A stretch of DNA of 64,000 bases from Acuticoccus kalidii (GCF_021556395.1 NZ_JAKGCS010000015.1:1-64000); one strand, 5' to 3'; shown: positions 1 to 8,895, counted from the first letter of the stretch. The notes: generated from the letters alone by a model not told the origin. Made by a program: numbers and translations.

Positions 1-103
1 CGCCGCGCGACTCACGATTTATTCCAGTTCCGACGAAGCCACCAGACCCGCGAGGGTAAGTCGTGGGCAACGACGACGCTTCCGACCCGTCACCCGCGAT
101 GGG

Positions 104-250
104 TCAGCCCATCATGAGGTTCGGCCAGAGCCCGGTGACGCCGATGAAGATCAGGTATGCTGCAATCGCATAGTTCAGGATCTTCGGGAAAATCAGAATA
201 ACGACCCCGATGACGAGGGCGGCGACCGGCTGTGCGCTCAAGGCTTCCAT
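104..250 (-). CDS. DUF3096 small membrane protein
   Basis: This 48-residue ORF is read on the minus strand from an ATG at 248-250 to a TGA at 104-106. It is almost entirely hydrophobic and has two short membrane segments (about residues 8-22 and 25-41) separated by a Pro-Lys turn (IFPKILNY). The length and the 'VIGVVILIFPKILNYAIA' core match the DUF3096 family of tiny inner-membrane proteins of unknown function common in Alphaproteobacteria. It lies downstream of carD on the same strand but behind a strong terminator, so it is probably transcribed on its own. No function can be assigned beyond membrane location. Confidence 0.75.
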   Translation of the reverse strand: MEALSAQPVAALVIGVVILIFPKILNYAIAAYLIFIGVTGLWPNLMMG

Positions 251-292
251 AGTTCGACACTTCGATGATGAACGGATGGTTCAAACAAAAAC

Positions 293-319
293 ACGGGGCG
301 GCCGAAGGGGCCACCCCGT
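293..319 (-). terminator. Rho-independent terminator of carD
   Basis: An 11-bp GC-rich stem with one mismatch (ACGGGG.GGCC on both arms) is followed, on the minus strand, by a T-rich tail (GTTTTTGTTTG). It begins about 50 bases after the carD stop, so it should end carD transcription and separate it from the DUF3096 gene. Confidence 0.7.
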
Positions 320-367
320 TTGCGCATTCCGCTAAATTTTGATCGAGGCTGACGTCGTCGCCTTTGA

Positions 368-961
368 TCAGGCGGCTTTTTCCTGCAGCTCCGCATCGTC
401 CTCGTCGGCGTCGGCGTCGGCCTCTTCGGCCTTCGTGGCGCGCTTCGGGCTCTTGGAGAGCTGCGTTTCGATCAACTTGATCGCCGCGGCCTCGTCCGTC
501 TTGTTGATGGCGGCGATTTCGCGCGACATCCGGTCGAGCGCAGCCTCATAGAGCTGACGCTCGGAATAAGACTGCTCGGGCTGGCTTTCCGCACGATAAA
601 GATCGCGAACGACCTCGGAAATCGAGACGAGATCGCCGGAATTGATCTTCGCCTCGTACTCCTGGGCGCGGCGGCTCCACATCGTCCGCTTCACGCGGGC
701 ACGGCCTGCAACGGTGTCGAGCGCCTTTTTCATGGTGTCGGCGTCGGCGAGCTTGCGCATGCCGACGGACTTGGCCTTGGCAACAGGGACGCGGAGCGTC
801 ATTTTGTCTTTGGCAAAGGTGACGACGATCAATTCAAGTTCGTGCCCGGCAAACTCGGTTTTCTCGATCGCTTGCACTTGACCGACACCGTGGGCCGGGT
901 AGACGACGTGTTCTTGCGGTCTGAACGCCGATTTCGTGGCGACCTTTTTCACCGTTGCCAT
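368..961 (-). CDS. carD: CarD/CdnL-family RNA polymerase-binding transcriptional regulator
   Basis: This 197-residue protein has the N-terminal CarD_CdnL_TRCF RNA-polymerase-interaction domain (about residues 13-75, with the YPAHGVG signature at 21-27). An alpha-helical DNA-binding region (about 80-165) and an acidic Asp/Glu/Ala tail (about 175-197) follow. CarD/CdnL proteins bind the RNA polymerase beta subunit and stabilise open complexes at rRNA and housekeeping promoters. Length and architecture are typical of alphaproteobacterial CdnL. It lies downstream of fdxA on the same strand after a 321-base gap, so it likely has its own promoter there. Confidence 0.93.
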   Translation of the reverse strand: MATVKKVATKSAFRPQEHVVYPAHGVGQVQAIEKTEFAGHELELIVVTFAKDKMTLRVPVAKAKSVGMRKLADADTMKKALDTVAGRARVKRTMWSRRAQEYEAKINSGDLVSISEVVRDLYRAESQPEQSYSERQLYEAALDRMSREIAAINKTDEAAAIKLIETQLSKSPKRATKAEEADADADEDDAELQEKAA

Positions 962-1282
962 AGGGTCTGACTACTCCTCGCGGGAACACGCGCCCTCGAC
1001 GGACGGGTGTGCCATTGTTTTTATGGAAAGCGCCAATGCAGCCACCGCGTAGGCGCGCCGTGAAATCACACAGCAAGCCTGCCGCCTGTTGAATCGCTGC
1101 TCGTCGAAGGGAACTCCACAATAGCTCCTGATTGCCTCATGGAACCGCCACACGCGCGGTCGGCGCGCGTACGAACTCCGGAGCGGCATTCGACTAATAT
1201 AGCACACCGCGGCGCACAATTGAAGTGACCCGGCTAGACTTCGAGCAATCAAAGAGTTTGACGCAATCCGTGATGGGGGAAC
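962..1282. other. Intergenic region between fdxA and carD
   Basis: This 321-base stretch has no supported gene; the ORFs in it have unnatural composition and no recognisable family. It should hold the carD promoter and a long 5' leader on the minus strand. No terminator with a clear T-run was found behind fdxA. Confidence 0.5.
1196..1225 (-). promoter_or_regulatory. Candidate sigma-70 promoter of carD
   Basis: Read on the minus strand there is a CTTCAA -35-like hexamer (1220-1225), an 18-base spacer and a TATATT -10 hexamer (1196-1201). It would give a leader of roughly 230 bases before carD. The match is reasonable but the leader is long, so this is tentative. Confidence 0.35.
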
Positions 1283-1627
1283 TCAGTCCCCCTCACCCGG
1301 CTCCGGCGAGAAGTGCTCCTCGAATTTATTGGCGACGCCGTCGAATTTTTCGGCTTCGGGAAGCGGTTCTTTCTTTACGGTTATGTTCGGCCATTCGGCG
1401 GCATATTTGGCATTCAGCTCAAGCCACTTTTCAAGGCCCGGCTCGGTGTCCGGCCTGATCGCGTCCGCAGGGCATTCGGGTTCACACACGCCGCAATCGA
1501 TGCATTCGTCGGGGTGAATGACGAGCATGTTCTCCCCTTCGTAAAAGCAATCGACCGGGCAGACTTCGACGCAGTCCGTGTACTTGCACTTAATGCACGC
1601 GTCGCCGACGATATAGGTCACTGGCAC
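1283..1627 (-). CDS. fdxA: 7Fe ferredoxin FdxA
   Basis: This 114-residue ferredoxin binds a [3Fe-4S] and a [4Fe-4S] cluster. Visible ligands are Cys11, Cys19 and Cys52 (3Fe site, with the non-ligand-type Cys14 between) and Cys23-Pro with Cys42, Cys45 and Cys48 (4Fe site). The C-terminal 50 residues form the long extension typical of the FdxA/Azotobacter FdI type. It acts in the cytoplasm as a low-potential electron carrier. It sits between the S4 protein and carD, an arrangement recurrent in Hyphomicrobiales. Confidence 0.95.
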   Translation of the reverse strand: MPVTYIVGDACIKCKYTDCVEVCPVDCFYEGENMLVIHPDECIDCGVCEPECPADAIRPDTEPGLEKWLELNAKYAAEWPNITVKKEPLPEAEKFDGVANKFEEHFSPEPGEGD

Positions 1628-1680
1628 AGCCTCCTGTTGCCCGCGATTTACGACCTTGCTCGAGATCGTACAAGGCGGGC

Positions 1681-1965
1681 TCAGCCCTCGGAGACGCTTT
1701 CATAGAGAGAAGCTGTTTGCGCCGGTGATACGCGGCGATCGGAGAAGCCGATCACCCGCACGACGCGGACGTCGCGCGAGAGCCGGATCGTGAGCACATC
1801 GGCCGGCCGCACGAGGCGGCTCGACGATGTCACCTTCTCGCGATTGACGCGCACCTTGCCGCCCTCCACGAGGGCTTGGGCGACCGTGCGCGTCTTCGCA
1901 AAACGGGCGTAGCAGAGCCACTTGTCGAGGCGCTGCCCACCGAGATCGGACGCCGCCTCAGCGAT
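1681..1965 (-). CDS. S4-domain RNA-binding protein (Hsp15-like), start codon unclear
   Basis: The translated frame contains a complete S4 RNA-binding fold starting at [20 protein letters not shown] and continuing through [11 protein letters not shown] and [11 protein letters not shown], with a short basic C-terminus. Such proteins resemble Hsp15 (HslR), which recycles stalled 50S-tRNA complexes. The frame opens inside the 3' end of the helicase gene, but between the upstream in-frame TGA and residue ~30 of the domain it has no ATG, GTG or TTG. The first canonical start (GTG at 1867-1869) would cut off half the domain. The boundary given here uses an ATC codon at 1963-1965 that overlaps the helicase stop, giving 94 residues. 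A rare start, a +1 frameshift from the helicase, or a sequence error are the alternatives. Confidence 0.7.
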   Translation of the reverse strand: MAEAASDLGGQRLDKWLCYARFAKTRTVAQALVEGGKVRVNREKVTSSSRLVRPADVLTIRLSRDVRVVRVIGFSDRRVSPAQTASLYESVSEG

Positions 1966-4900
1966 CGCCCGCTCCCTTTTCCATCTGCTGCTTCAGCGCA
2001 GCGAGCGCCGCGAAGGGCGAATCGGGATCGGCCTCCCGCTCACGCCGCGGCTTCTGTTGCGGCTCGGCATGTTGCGGGCGCTTGCCCTTCTTGCCCCGCT
2101 TGCCACCGTCGCGACGATCGCGATGATCCTCGCGCGGTCCGCCCGAGCGCGGCGCGTCGGCGCGCTGCGGCTGCGCCTCCCCACCCTCTTGCGCGGCGGG
2201 CGCGTCGCCTTCCCGGCGTTGCGGGCCGTCACGGCGCGGGCGGCGGTTCTCGCCCCCCTGATTGCGCCGGCCCTCGGCCCCTGCCCCAGCGCCCGGACGA
2301 GCGCCACGACGGCGGCGCGCCTGATCGCCGCGCTGATGCCGCGGCACGCGCCACACCTCGATCATGAGCGGCGCGTCCGCGTCCTCCGCACCGGCAACAG
2401 CCTCACCGTCCGAATCGGCGGCGACCGCGGCGTCATCCTCAACGGACGACGGCGCCGGCGATGCCTCGTAGGCCTCGGCCGCATCCTCGGCGGGCGCCTC
2501 GTCGGACGGCGTCTCGTCGGCGGGCATCTCGGCCGCGTCCGGCTCGGCAGCGTCCGTCTCGGCAGCGTCCGACGTTTCCGGCGCGGCGTGCGCCGTCTCC
2601 GGCGATTCGGTTTCGGCGGGTTCGGCCGTCGGCTCGGCGGACGCTTCGGCGCCCTCAGTTGCCATCGATTCGGCGATTTCGACCGATTCGGCCGGTGCGC
2701 TCGCCTCTTCCACCGTCGCGGCTGCCTCGTCGGGCGCTGCGGCGGTCGGCTCTGCCGGGCTCGCGAGGTCCGCATCCGGCTCGATCGTCGCCGACGCCTC
2801 GGCCTCGACCTCGGTCTCGGCGGGCGAAGACGGCTCGGCTTCGAGCATCGCTTCCGGCTCGGCCTCGGCCAGCGCCTCGCCCGGATCGACGCTCGCCGCC
2901 GCGTGCGGCGCCGTGGCGGCTGCGCTCAACACCGGATTGGCGCCCGGGCGCACGGGCTTCGCATCACGCTTGGCCGAGCGACTGCGCACTTCGCTCGCGG
3001 CCTTCACGGCCTCGCGCTCGGCCGCATTCGCCTCATGCCGGTCGACGCGATAGCCGAGCGAGGTCAGGATCGACGAAAAGTCCTCGCCGGAGCAGCCGAG
3101 CAGCGACGTCATCGTCACGGTGACGAGGAAGCCGCCGCCCTGCGGCACCGCGCCTGCCGGAGGCTCGCCCGAATCGGGCCCCGGCCGCCAGGCGACCAGC
3201 GGCCGGATCTGATCGGCGAGACGCTCCAAAATGTCGATCCGCACCGCGCGCGGCCCGCACACGCGGAAGCCGACGACGCGATAGAGCTCGCCCGGAACGG
3301 TCGGATCGACCGCGATCGACGTCCGCCCCGAGGCTGAAAGCTGCGGCACCTCGGTCAGGCCCGGCACCTCGAGATCAGCATTCTTCAACGCCCACAACAG
3401 CGCGATGAGCTGGCTCGGCGCGGGCTTCAACAGCGCGGGCACGAAAATATGATAGGCCCCGAAACGCACTCCGAGCGAACGCAGCCCGGCCCGTGCGCCC
3501 TGATCGAGCGCCTTGGCGTCCTCGGTGACCAGCGCACGTTCCACGCTGCCGAGCCCCTCGCTGATGCGATAGGCGAGACCGCGCGCCCCTCCGTCGAGCC
3601 CTTCGGCGACGCGAAGGTCGAACAGCGGCTTCAGCATGCCTTCGATATGCGCCGCGAGCCACTGCGTGAGGCGCCCCTGCACGCGGTCGCGCGCGGCGGC
3701 GGGGAGGATCTCGTCGGCGAGCAGGACGGCGTTGGGCTTCAACACGTCATCGCTCGCGGTGGCGCGGGCGATGACGGCGCCCTGCCAGCGGATCGCCGCG
3801 TCGGAGCCCAGGGTGAACGCGGCATCGGGAGCCTGGGCCACCTTCTCGGCCCGTCGTTCGAGCTCCTTCGTCAACGCTTTCGACGCGGCGGCCCGCAGAG
3901 CCTTCTGGTCGCGCGGGTCCCCGGTCGAGGCGTCGGCCTGGAAACGAAATCCATGGAGCGCGCCGACATGCTGGCCCTCCACGATGACGTCCCCGGCCTC
4001 GTTCACTTCTGATTCCAGCATCGCATTCTCTCTCAGCCGCTTCATCAGCACGCTGGTGCGCCGGTCCACGAAACGCTGCATCAAACGCTCATGCAACGCA
4101 TCAGACAAGCGGTCCTCTACTTGGCGAGTCATTTCTCGCCATTCCTGCGGATCGGCAAGCCAATCATTGCGATTGGCGACGAATGTCCAGGTCCGCACGT
4201 GCGCGATACGATTCGACAGGGTGTCGATGTCCCCGTCGACCTTATCGGCATACCTGATCTGGCGCGCGATCCACTCGTCCGAGATCACGCCGTCCCGCGC
4301 CAGGAACTCGAACAAGGTCAGGATGAGATCGGCGTGATTGGCCGGCGCGATCTTGCGATAGTCCGGCACCTGACAGACTTCCCACAGCCGCTCGATCGCT
4401 TTGGCGTCGCGCGCCATGTCCATCACGTGCGGTGTCTTCGTGGCGTGCTCCAGCGCCTTCTGATCGTCGTCGATCGGGGCGCGGATCAGCCCGTCCTCGC
4501 GCGCCGGCTGGTCGAGCGAGGCCCGAAGCGCAGCGATCGAGGAGAAATCGAGGTTGGGGTTGCGCCATTGGAAGACCTTCACCGGCGCGAACGCGTGGGT
4601 CTCCAGCGCCTCGACGAGCTCGTCCTCGAAGGGGGCGACGCGGCCGGTGACGCCGAACGTGCCGTCGCGCGTATGGCGTCCGGCACGGCCCGCGATCTGG
4701 CCGAGCTCGGCGGCGCTGAGCTGGCGGAACTGATACCCGTCGAACTTGCGCGACGAGGCGAAGGCGACATGATCCACGTCGAGATTGAGGCCCATGCCGA
4801 TGGCGTCGGTCGCGATCAGGAAGTCGACGTCGCCGGCCTGGAAGAGCTCCACCTGCGCATTGCGCGTGCGCGGGGACAGCGCGCCCATCACGATCGCCGC

Positions 4901-5494
4901 ACCGCCCCGCTGGCGGCGGATCAGCTCGGCGATCGCGTAGACCTCGTTCGCTGAAAAGGCGACGACGGCCGAGCGCGGCGGCAGGCGGGTGAGCTTCTTC
5001 TCGCCCGCATAACTGAGCACCGACATGCGCGGCCGGGTGATGACGTTGATGCCCGGAATGATGCGCTCGAGGAGCGTGCGGGCAGTGGACGCGCCGAGGA
5101 GCAGCGTCTCATACGCACCGCGCAGGCGCATGATGCGGTCGGTGAAGACGCGGCCGCGCTCGAGATCGGCGGCGAGCTGCACCTCGTCGATCGCCACGAA
5201 CTCGACATCGAGATCGAGCGGCATCGCTTCCACGGTCGCCACATAATAACGCGCGCCGGGCGGGATGATCTTTTCCTCGCCGGTGACGAGGGCGACGACC
5301 TCCGGCCCCAAGCGAGCGACGATGCGGCCGTAGACTTCGCGTGCGAGGAGGCGCAGCGGCAAGCCGATGAGGCCCGAGCGGCGCGCGAGCATCCGATCGA
5401 TCGCGAGATGCGTCTTGCCCGTGTTCGTCGGACCGAGAATGGCGGTCACGTTGCGTGCCCGCTCGTGGCGATGAAGGAGGGGACTGGAGGTCAC
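1958..5494 (-). CDS. SUV3-like ATP-dependent RNA/DNA helicase with long acidic-basic tail
   Basis: This 1178-residue protein has an N-terminal superfamily 2 helicase core. Walker A GPTNTGKT is at 21-28, the motif II variant DEVQ at 103-106, and the motif VI QIAGRAGR at roughly residue 270. These are features of the mitochondrial SUV3 / alphaproteobacterial 'helicase-related' family involved in RNA unwinding and degradation. A conserved C-terminal alpha-helical region runs to about residue 800. The tail is disordered: Ala/Glu/Asp-rich from about 880 to 1075, then Arg/Gly/Gln-rich with RRPRRDG-like blocks, then DSPFAALAALKQQ. The Ala-Glu tail is probably lineage-specific. The S4 gene overlaps its 3' end. 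Confidence 0.9.
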   Translation of the reverse strand: MTSSPLLHRHERARNVTAILGPTNTGKTHLAIDRMLARRSGLIGLPLRLLAREVYGRIVARLGPEVVALVTGEEKIIPPGARYYVATVEAMPLDLDVEFVAIDEVQLAADLERGRVFTDRIMRLRGAYETLLLGASTARTLLERIIPGINVITRPRMSVLSYAGEKKLTRLPPRSAVVAFSANEVYAIAELIRRQRGGAAIVMGALSPRTRNAQVELFQAGDVDFLIATDAIGMGLNLDVDHVAFASSRKFDGYQFRQLSAAELGQIAGRAGRHTRDGTFGVTGRVAPFEDELVEALETHAFAPVKVFQWRNPNLDFSSIAALRASLDQPAREDGLIRAPIDDDQKALEHATKTPHVMDMARDAKAIERLWEVCQVPDYRKIAPANHADLILTLFEFLARDGVISDEWIARQIRYADKVDGDIDTLSNRIAHVRTWTFVANRNDWLADPQEWREMTRQVEDRLSDALHERLMQRFVDRRTSVLMKRLRENAMLESEVNEAGDVIVEGQHVGALHGFRFQADASTGDPRDQKALRAAASKALTKELERRAEKVAQAPDAAFTLGSDAAIRWQGAVIARATASDDVLKPNAVLLADEILPAAARDRVQGRLTQWLAAHIEGMLKPLFDLRVAEGLDGGARGLAYRISEGLGSVERALVTEDAKALDQGARAGLRSLGVRFGAYHIFVPALLKPAPSQLIALLWALKNADLEVPGLTEVPQLSASGRTSIAVDPTVPGELYRVVGFRVCGPRAVRIDILERLADQIRPLVAWRPGPDSGEPPAGAVPQGGGFLVTVTMTSLLGCSGEDFSSILTSLGYRVDRHEANAAEREAVKAASEVRSRSAKRDAKPVRPGANPVLSAAATAPHAAASVDPGEALAEAEPEAMLEAEPSSPAETEVEAEASATIEPDADLASPAEPTAAAPDEAAATVEEASAPAESVEIAESMATEGAEASAEPTAEPAETESPETAHAAPETSDAAETDAAEPDAAEMPADETPSDEAPAEDAAEAYEASPAPSSVEDDAAVAADSDGEAVAGAEDADAPLMIEVWRVPRHQRGDQARRRRGARPGAGAGAEGRRNQGGENRRPRRDGPQRREGDAPAAQEGGEAQPQRADAPRSGGPREDHRDRRDGGKRGKKGKRPQHAEPQQKPRREREADPDSPFAALAALKQQMEKGAGDR

Positions 5495-5766
5495 AATCCG
5501 TTCCTCGGATGCGCCGGCAGAGACCGTCGGCGCGGTTTCGGGGCGCGGGCCGCACCAGCGGACCCGCAGAGGATCTTAAAGCGCCTTCGAGCACGCCCGC
5601 AGCGGCGAGCGCGCCGAAAACTCGACCGGAGTAAAGCCGTGGACGATCCGGGCGATCAACGCCGCATCCGCATCGCCATCGGCCTATCCGGCCCGCCTTG
5701 GGTCAGCACATTGTGGGATCCTCACCACTGTCCCGCCGCCCCTTGCGGCGGGTCCACGATCGCCAA

Positions 5767-6585
5767 TCAGACACCGGCCGATGAAATCCGCATCTGACTC
5801 GGCGTGATCAGAATTTCCCCGTTCGGCGTGCCGATGCTGACCCGGTACGGGATCGCGACACCCGCCTCCGGCAGCGGCACCACCGACATTTCGAGGGCCC
5901 GGTTCGCCTCCAAATACTGGACTTCCTTCTTCGCCGGCCGATGCCCGGACACCGGAACCCAACGCGCGCCGCAGACGGCCACATTGCCGGTATAGCCCTG
6001 CGTCGCGACATTCTCGTTGCGCTTATAATAGAGCTTTACATCATAGCGCGTCCAACCGTCGAAGATTTCGAGCGTGTGGTTGCACGCATCGCGTCCGTCT
6101 TCGGTCTTGATCGGCAGCAAGCCGGAGGACAGCGGGTCGACGATGTTGCGCTTGTGCGCGTTCGTCACCGCAATCCGGCCGGGACGTTCCTTCAGCGGCG
6201 GCACAGCGCGCAGCGACGTGACGTTGCCGCGGCTCAGGCTCATGTCGACCGCGACCGGCTGGCGGACCTCCTCGGCGCGGACGCGATACTTCACCGGCAG
6301 CACCCGGCCCCCGGCCGTCTGCCCCTCGGATGAGACATAGGTGCGCACCGCGGTCACGATCTTCGCGACCCCCTGCGGCTCCATGAAGATATCGGCGTCG
6401 TACCGGCCGCTCGCCGCATCGCCAGTCATGCTCATGTCGAGCGTGGCGCGGGCGATGTTCCAGCCGGCGATCGAAATTTCGTAAACCGCGTCCACGGTCG
6501 TCTTCGTGGTGCTCCGCGCGTTGATGGCGGAGGTGGGAACCGCCACGAGAGAGGCGGTCAAGAGCACAGAAATCCAGGCTTTCAA
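5767..6585 (-). CDS. DUF3108 domain periplasmic protein
   Basis: This 272-residue protein starts with a signal peptide (MKAWISVLLTASLVAVPTSA). The mature part is a DUF3108 beta-rich domain. The core 'YEISIAGWNIARATLDMSM', the paired DVVDP-like 'NIVDPLSSGLLPI' segment and the Cys pair around CNHTLEIFDG and AVCGARW match the family. The family is exported in Proteobacteria and has a lipocalin-like fold, but its biochemical role is not established. It is transcribed divergently from rpmB, and the 272 bases between it and the helicase start show no gene. Confidence 0.85.
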   Translation of the reverse strand: MKAWISVLLTASLVAVPTSAINARSTTKTTVDAVYEISIAGWNIARATLDMSMTGDAASGRYDADIFMEPQGVAKIVTAVRTYVSSEGQTAGGRVLPVKYRVRAEEVRQPVAVDMSLSRGNVTSLRAVPPLKERPGRIAVTNAHKRNIVDPLSSGLLPIKTEDGRDACNHTLEIFDGWTRYDVKLYYKRNENVATQGYTGNVAVCGARWVPVSGHRPAKKEVQYLEANRALEMSVVPLPEAGVAIPYRVSIGTPNGEILITPSQMRISSAGV

Positions 6586-6742
6586 GGCACTCTCCCCAAA
6601 CGTGTGCAGCGGCCCGGCCCGCCATGCGCACCCTTCGCTTTATGGGATGGCCGTGTCGAGATCAAATCGCTTCCTGGGCTGAATTCAAGCTGAATGACGC
6701 ATGTCACGGCCCGTGCGGACTATTTTCCGTGGACGGAAGCGC

Positions 6743-6771
6743 TTGACGTTTCCGTCTTCGACCCCTATTCA
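6743..6771 (+). promoter_or_regulatory. Candidate sigma-70 promoter of rpmB
   Basis: TTGACG (6743-6748), a 17-base spacer and TATTCA (6766-6771) form a good housekeeping promoter about 55 bases upstream of the rpmB start, in the divergent gap between the DUF3108 gene and rpmB. Confidence 0.55.
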
Positions 6772-6826
6772 CCGCCTCTCACCGAAATGACTTTGATAGG
6801 GCGTCGGCTAGGTCCGGCGAAGTATG

Positions 6827-7123
6827 ATGGCGCGACGCTGCGAACTCACGGGCAAGGGCGTGCTGGTTGGCAATAACGTCAGCCATGCCAATAACAAGAC
6901 GAAGCGGCGGTTCCTGCCGAACCTGGTCGACGTGACCTTGATTTCCGACGCGCTCGAGCGCCGGGTCAAGATGCGGATCAGCGCGCACGCGCTGCGCACC
7001 GTCGAGCACCAGGGCGGTCTCGACAACTTCCTCCGCGGCGCTGACGATGCCGGTCTTTCCGAGCGGATGCAGCGGCTGAAGCGCGAAGTCGTCGCCTCCG
7101 GCGAGAGCGCGCCCGCCGCGTAA
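6827..7123 (+). CDS. rpmB: 50S ribosomal protein L28
   Basis: This is L28 of the large ribosomal subunit, 98 residues. The family signature [10 protein letters not shown], then [15 protein letters not shown], then the [22 protein letters not shown] segment, is intact. The start is placed on the second of two consecutive ATGs (6824 and 6827) because L28 proteins begin MARRC or MSRRC. The length is normal for Alphaproteobacteria. A good promoter lies just upstream. The last 12 codons and stop are repeated in tandem directly after the gene. Confidence 0.96.
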   Translation: MARRCELTGKGVLVGNNVSHANNKTKRRFLPNLVDVTLISDALERRVKMRISAHALRTVEHQGGLDNFLRGADDAGLSERMQRLKREVVASGESAPAA

Positions 7124-7160
7124 AGTCGTCGCCTCCGGCGAGAGCGCGCCCGCCGCGTAA
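7087..7160. repeat. Exact 37-bp tandem duplication across the rpmB stop codon
   Basis: The 37 bases at 7087-7123, which encode the last L28 residues and TAA, are repeated without change at 7124-7160. The second copy therefore also ends in TAA and is untranslated in the rpmB frame. This looks like a recent replication-slippage or recombination event. Confidence 0.95.
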
Positions 7161-7186
7161 ACCGCGAACGACCGGGAACCGAAAGA

Positions 7187-7816
7187 ATGGCCATGTCGAA
7201 TCCTCGCATGGCGTTGGCTGCGGCCGTCGCTGCTATGGCGGCGGTCGTCGTCGCGTCGAACATTCTCGTCCAGTATCCGGTCGTCGCCGAGGTCCATGGC
7301 CTCAACCTCGCCGATATCCTGACGTGGGGCGCGTTTACCTACCCCTTCGCCTTCCTGGTGACGGATGTGGTGAACCGCACCTTCGGTCCGGGGCGCGCCC
7401 GCCAGGTCGCGCTCGTCGGCTTCGCCTTCGCGATCGTCCTATCGGCCATCCTGTCGTCACCACGCATCGCCTTCGCGTCGGGCACCGCCTTCCTGGTCGC
7501 CCAGCTCTATGACGTGTCGATGTTCAACCGCCTGCGCCATCTCGCCTGGTGGCGCGCGCCGCTGCTGTCCTCGCTGTCGGCCTCGGTCATCGACACGGCG
7601 CTGTTCTTCACCATCGCCTTCTCGGCCATGATCCCCTTCGGGATCGACGGTTTCGCCGTCCAGACCGATCACCTTTTCGGCATCGCCGGCCTTCCCGAAG
7701 CGCCGCGCTGGGTGTCCTGGGCGATCGCCGACTGCACAGTGAAGCTGCTCGTCGCCGGCTTCGCGCTCGGCCCCTACCGCTTCCTCGTCTCCCGCTCCGT
7801 CGGCCTTCGCGGCTGA
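7187..7816 (+). CDS. yhhQ: Queuosine precursor transporter YhhQ (VUT/DUF165 family)
   Basis: This 209-residue integral membrane protein has about six transmembrane helices. The VUT superfamily marks are visible: ASNILVQYP near the N-terminus, GAFTYPFAFLVTDVVNRTFGP (a conserved TYP...TD...N..FG pattern), and a late VIDTALFFTIAF segment. YhhQ homologues import 7-cyano-7-deazaguanine or 7-aminomethyl-7-deazaguanine for queuosine-tRNA synthesis. The start is the ATG at 7187; a second ATG two codons later is also possible. It follows rpmB in the same direction after the duplicated repeat. Substrate assignment is by family only. Confidence 0.88.
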   Translation: MAMSNPRMALAAAVAAMAAVVVASNILVQYPVVAEVHGLNLADILTWGAFTYPFAFLVTDVVNRTFGPGRARQVALVGFAFAIVLSAILSSPRIAFASGTAFLVAQLYDVSMFNRLRHLAWWRAPLLSSLSASVIDTALFFTIAFSAMIPFGIDGFAVQTDHLFGIAGLPEAPRWVSWAIADCTVKLLVAGFALGPYRFLVSRSVGLRG

Positions 7817-7884
7817 TCTCGCCCGCGTCGAGGCGCGGGGGCTCCACATACGATTGAGGCTTGGGACCGGCGTCCGCGCGCGGC

Positions 7885-8895
7885 TCAGGCGCGGGACGGC
7901 GCTCGCAACGGATTGGCCCGCGGCAGCGGATCGCGCACCGCAAAGCGCAGCAACAATGTGCGCTGCAGAAACGACATGTTGTCGTCTGACATCAGCGTCA
8001 GGATGATCCGCCCGTCCCGAACTTCGGCGGCGATCGCCTCCATATTGTCGATCTCGTCGGAGAAATCGGCCTCGATCAGCACGGGGCCGTCGATCACGTC
8101 GTCCGGCCCGGCCCCCAGGATGGCGTCGCGGCCGAGCCGGCGCACGCGCATCCTGACATCGATCCCGCCACCATAATATCGCTCGATCAGAAGGACGTCG
8201 CCGCCCGGCAGGACGTCGGCCCCGGTGATCGCCCACTTGTCGCTCCGGGCGATCGCGAAGGACGTCTCGTCCCGTAGCGCCGGGATCGCGCCCCGCGTCC
8301 CCTCCCCTTCCATGACGATGAGACGCTCGCCTGTCGGCAGCTCGGTGAGGCTCTCGACGCCATGACGCTTGGCGAGGCGGGTGAATTGCTCCGGCCGGCC
8401 GAGCCGCTCCGGGCGCGCCGTGCGGTCGATCGTGAGGCCGTCCGCCGGATAGCGCCACAGCTCGCGCGCCTGTTCGATCACGACGAGGATCCCGCCATCG
8501 ACGCGGGCGAGATCCTCGGCGTCCCCGGTCGCCTTGGTGCGGATGTCCCGGCCGAGAAGGTCGAGCCGGGGCCAGAGCGCGGCGTCCTCGATCCCGGTGA
8601 GCCGCTCGCCGTCGAGGATGAGCCGGGCGGACAGCCACATGCCGGTATCGCTCACCGCGAGCATCCGGTCACCGTCGACGAGAAGTCCCGAGAACCCGCC
8701 GAATTTGCGCGGGCCGATAAGGCTCATTCCACCCAGAAAAGCGAGGCGGTCGGCGGGATCGTGGCCGAAGCGGAAATCGTCGAACTGGCGCACGCGCAGG
8801 TCGATCGGCTCGGCCCGCGCATCAGGCGAGAGCGCGAGAAAGCCGGCGACGAGAGCGGTGAGGAGGCGGGAGCCGGCGGCGGTCGAGATAGGCAC
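7885..8895 (-). CDS. Exported esterase-like phytase-family protein
   Basis: This 336-residue protein has an N-terminal signal peptide (about residues 1-28, cleavage after ARA). It has the beta-propeller 'esterase-like activity of phytase' domain: FGGFSGLLVDGDRMLAVSD early, then EDLARVDGGILV, GVESLTELPTG and the terminal NMEAIAAEVRDGRIILTLMSDDN. Such proteins are common periplasmic enzymes of Hyphomicrobiales with poorly known substrates. It converges with yhhQ; cobT starts further right on the same strand with an ordinary gap. Confidence 0.85.
   Translation of the reverse strand: MPISTAAGSRLLTALVAGFLALSPDARAEPIDLRVRQFDDFRFGHDPADRLAFLGGMSLIGPRKFGGFSGLLVDGDRMLAVSDTGMWLSARLILDGERLTGIEDAALWPRLDLLGRDIRTKATGDAEDLARVDGGILVVIEQARELWRYPADGLTIDRTARPERLGRPEQFTRLAKRHGVESLTELPTGERLIVMEGEGTRGAIPALRDETSFAIARSDKWAITGADVLPGGDVLLIERYYGGGIDVRMRVRRLGRDAILGAGPDDVIDGPVLIEADFSDEIDNMEAIAAEVRDGRIILTLMSDDNMSFLQRTLLLRFAVRDPLPRANPLRAPSRA

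Noticed and set aside
1-103. Possible 3' end of a plus-strand gene (stop near 58-60)
   Set aside because: Only about 18 codons are visible and no family can be recognised.
1985-2000. A AAG GGA slippery heptamer near the helicase stop as a -1 frameshift into the S4 gene
   Set aside because: The heptamer is in the helicase frame, but a -1 slip enters the third frame, which is not the S4 frame; a +1 shift would be needed.
1922-3337. 471-residue plus-strand ORF
   Set aside because: It is antisense to the Ala-Glu tail of the helicase and is made of Arg/Gly/Leu runs; this is the mirror of a GC-rich low-complexity tail, not a gene.
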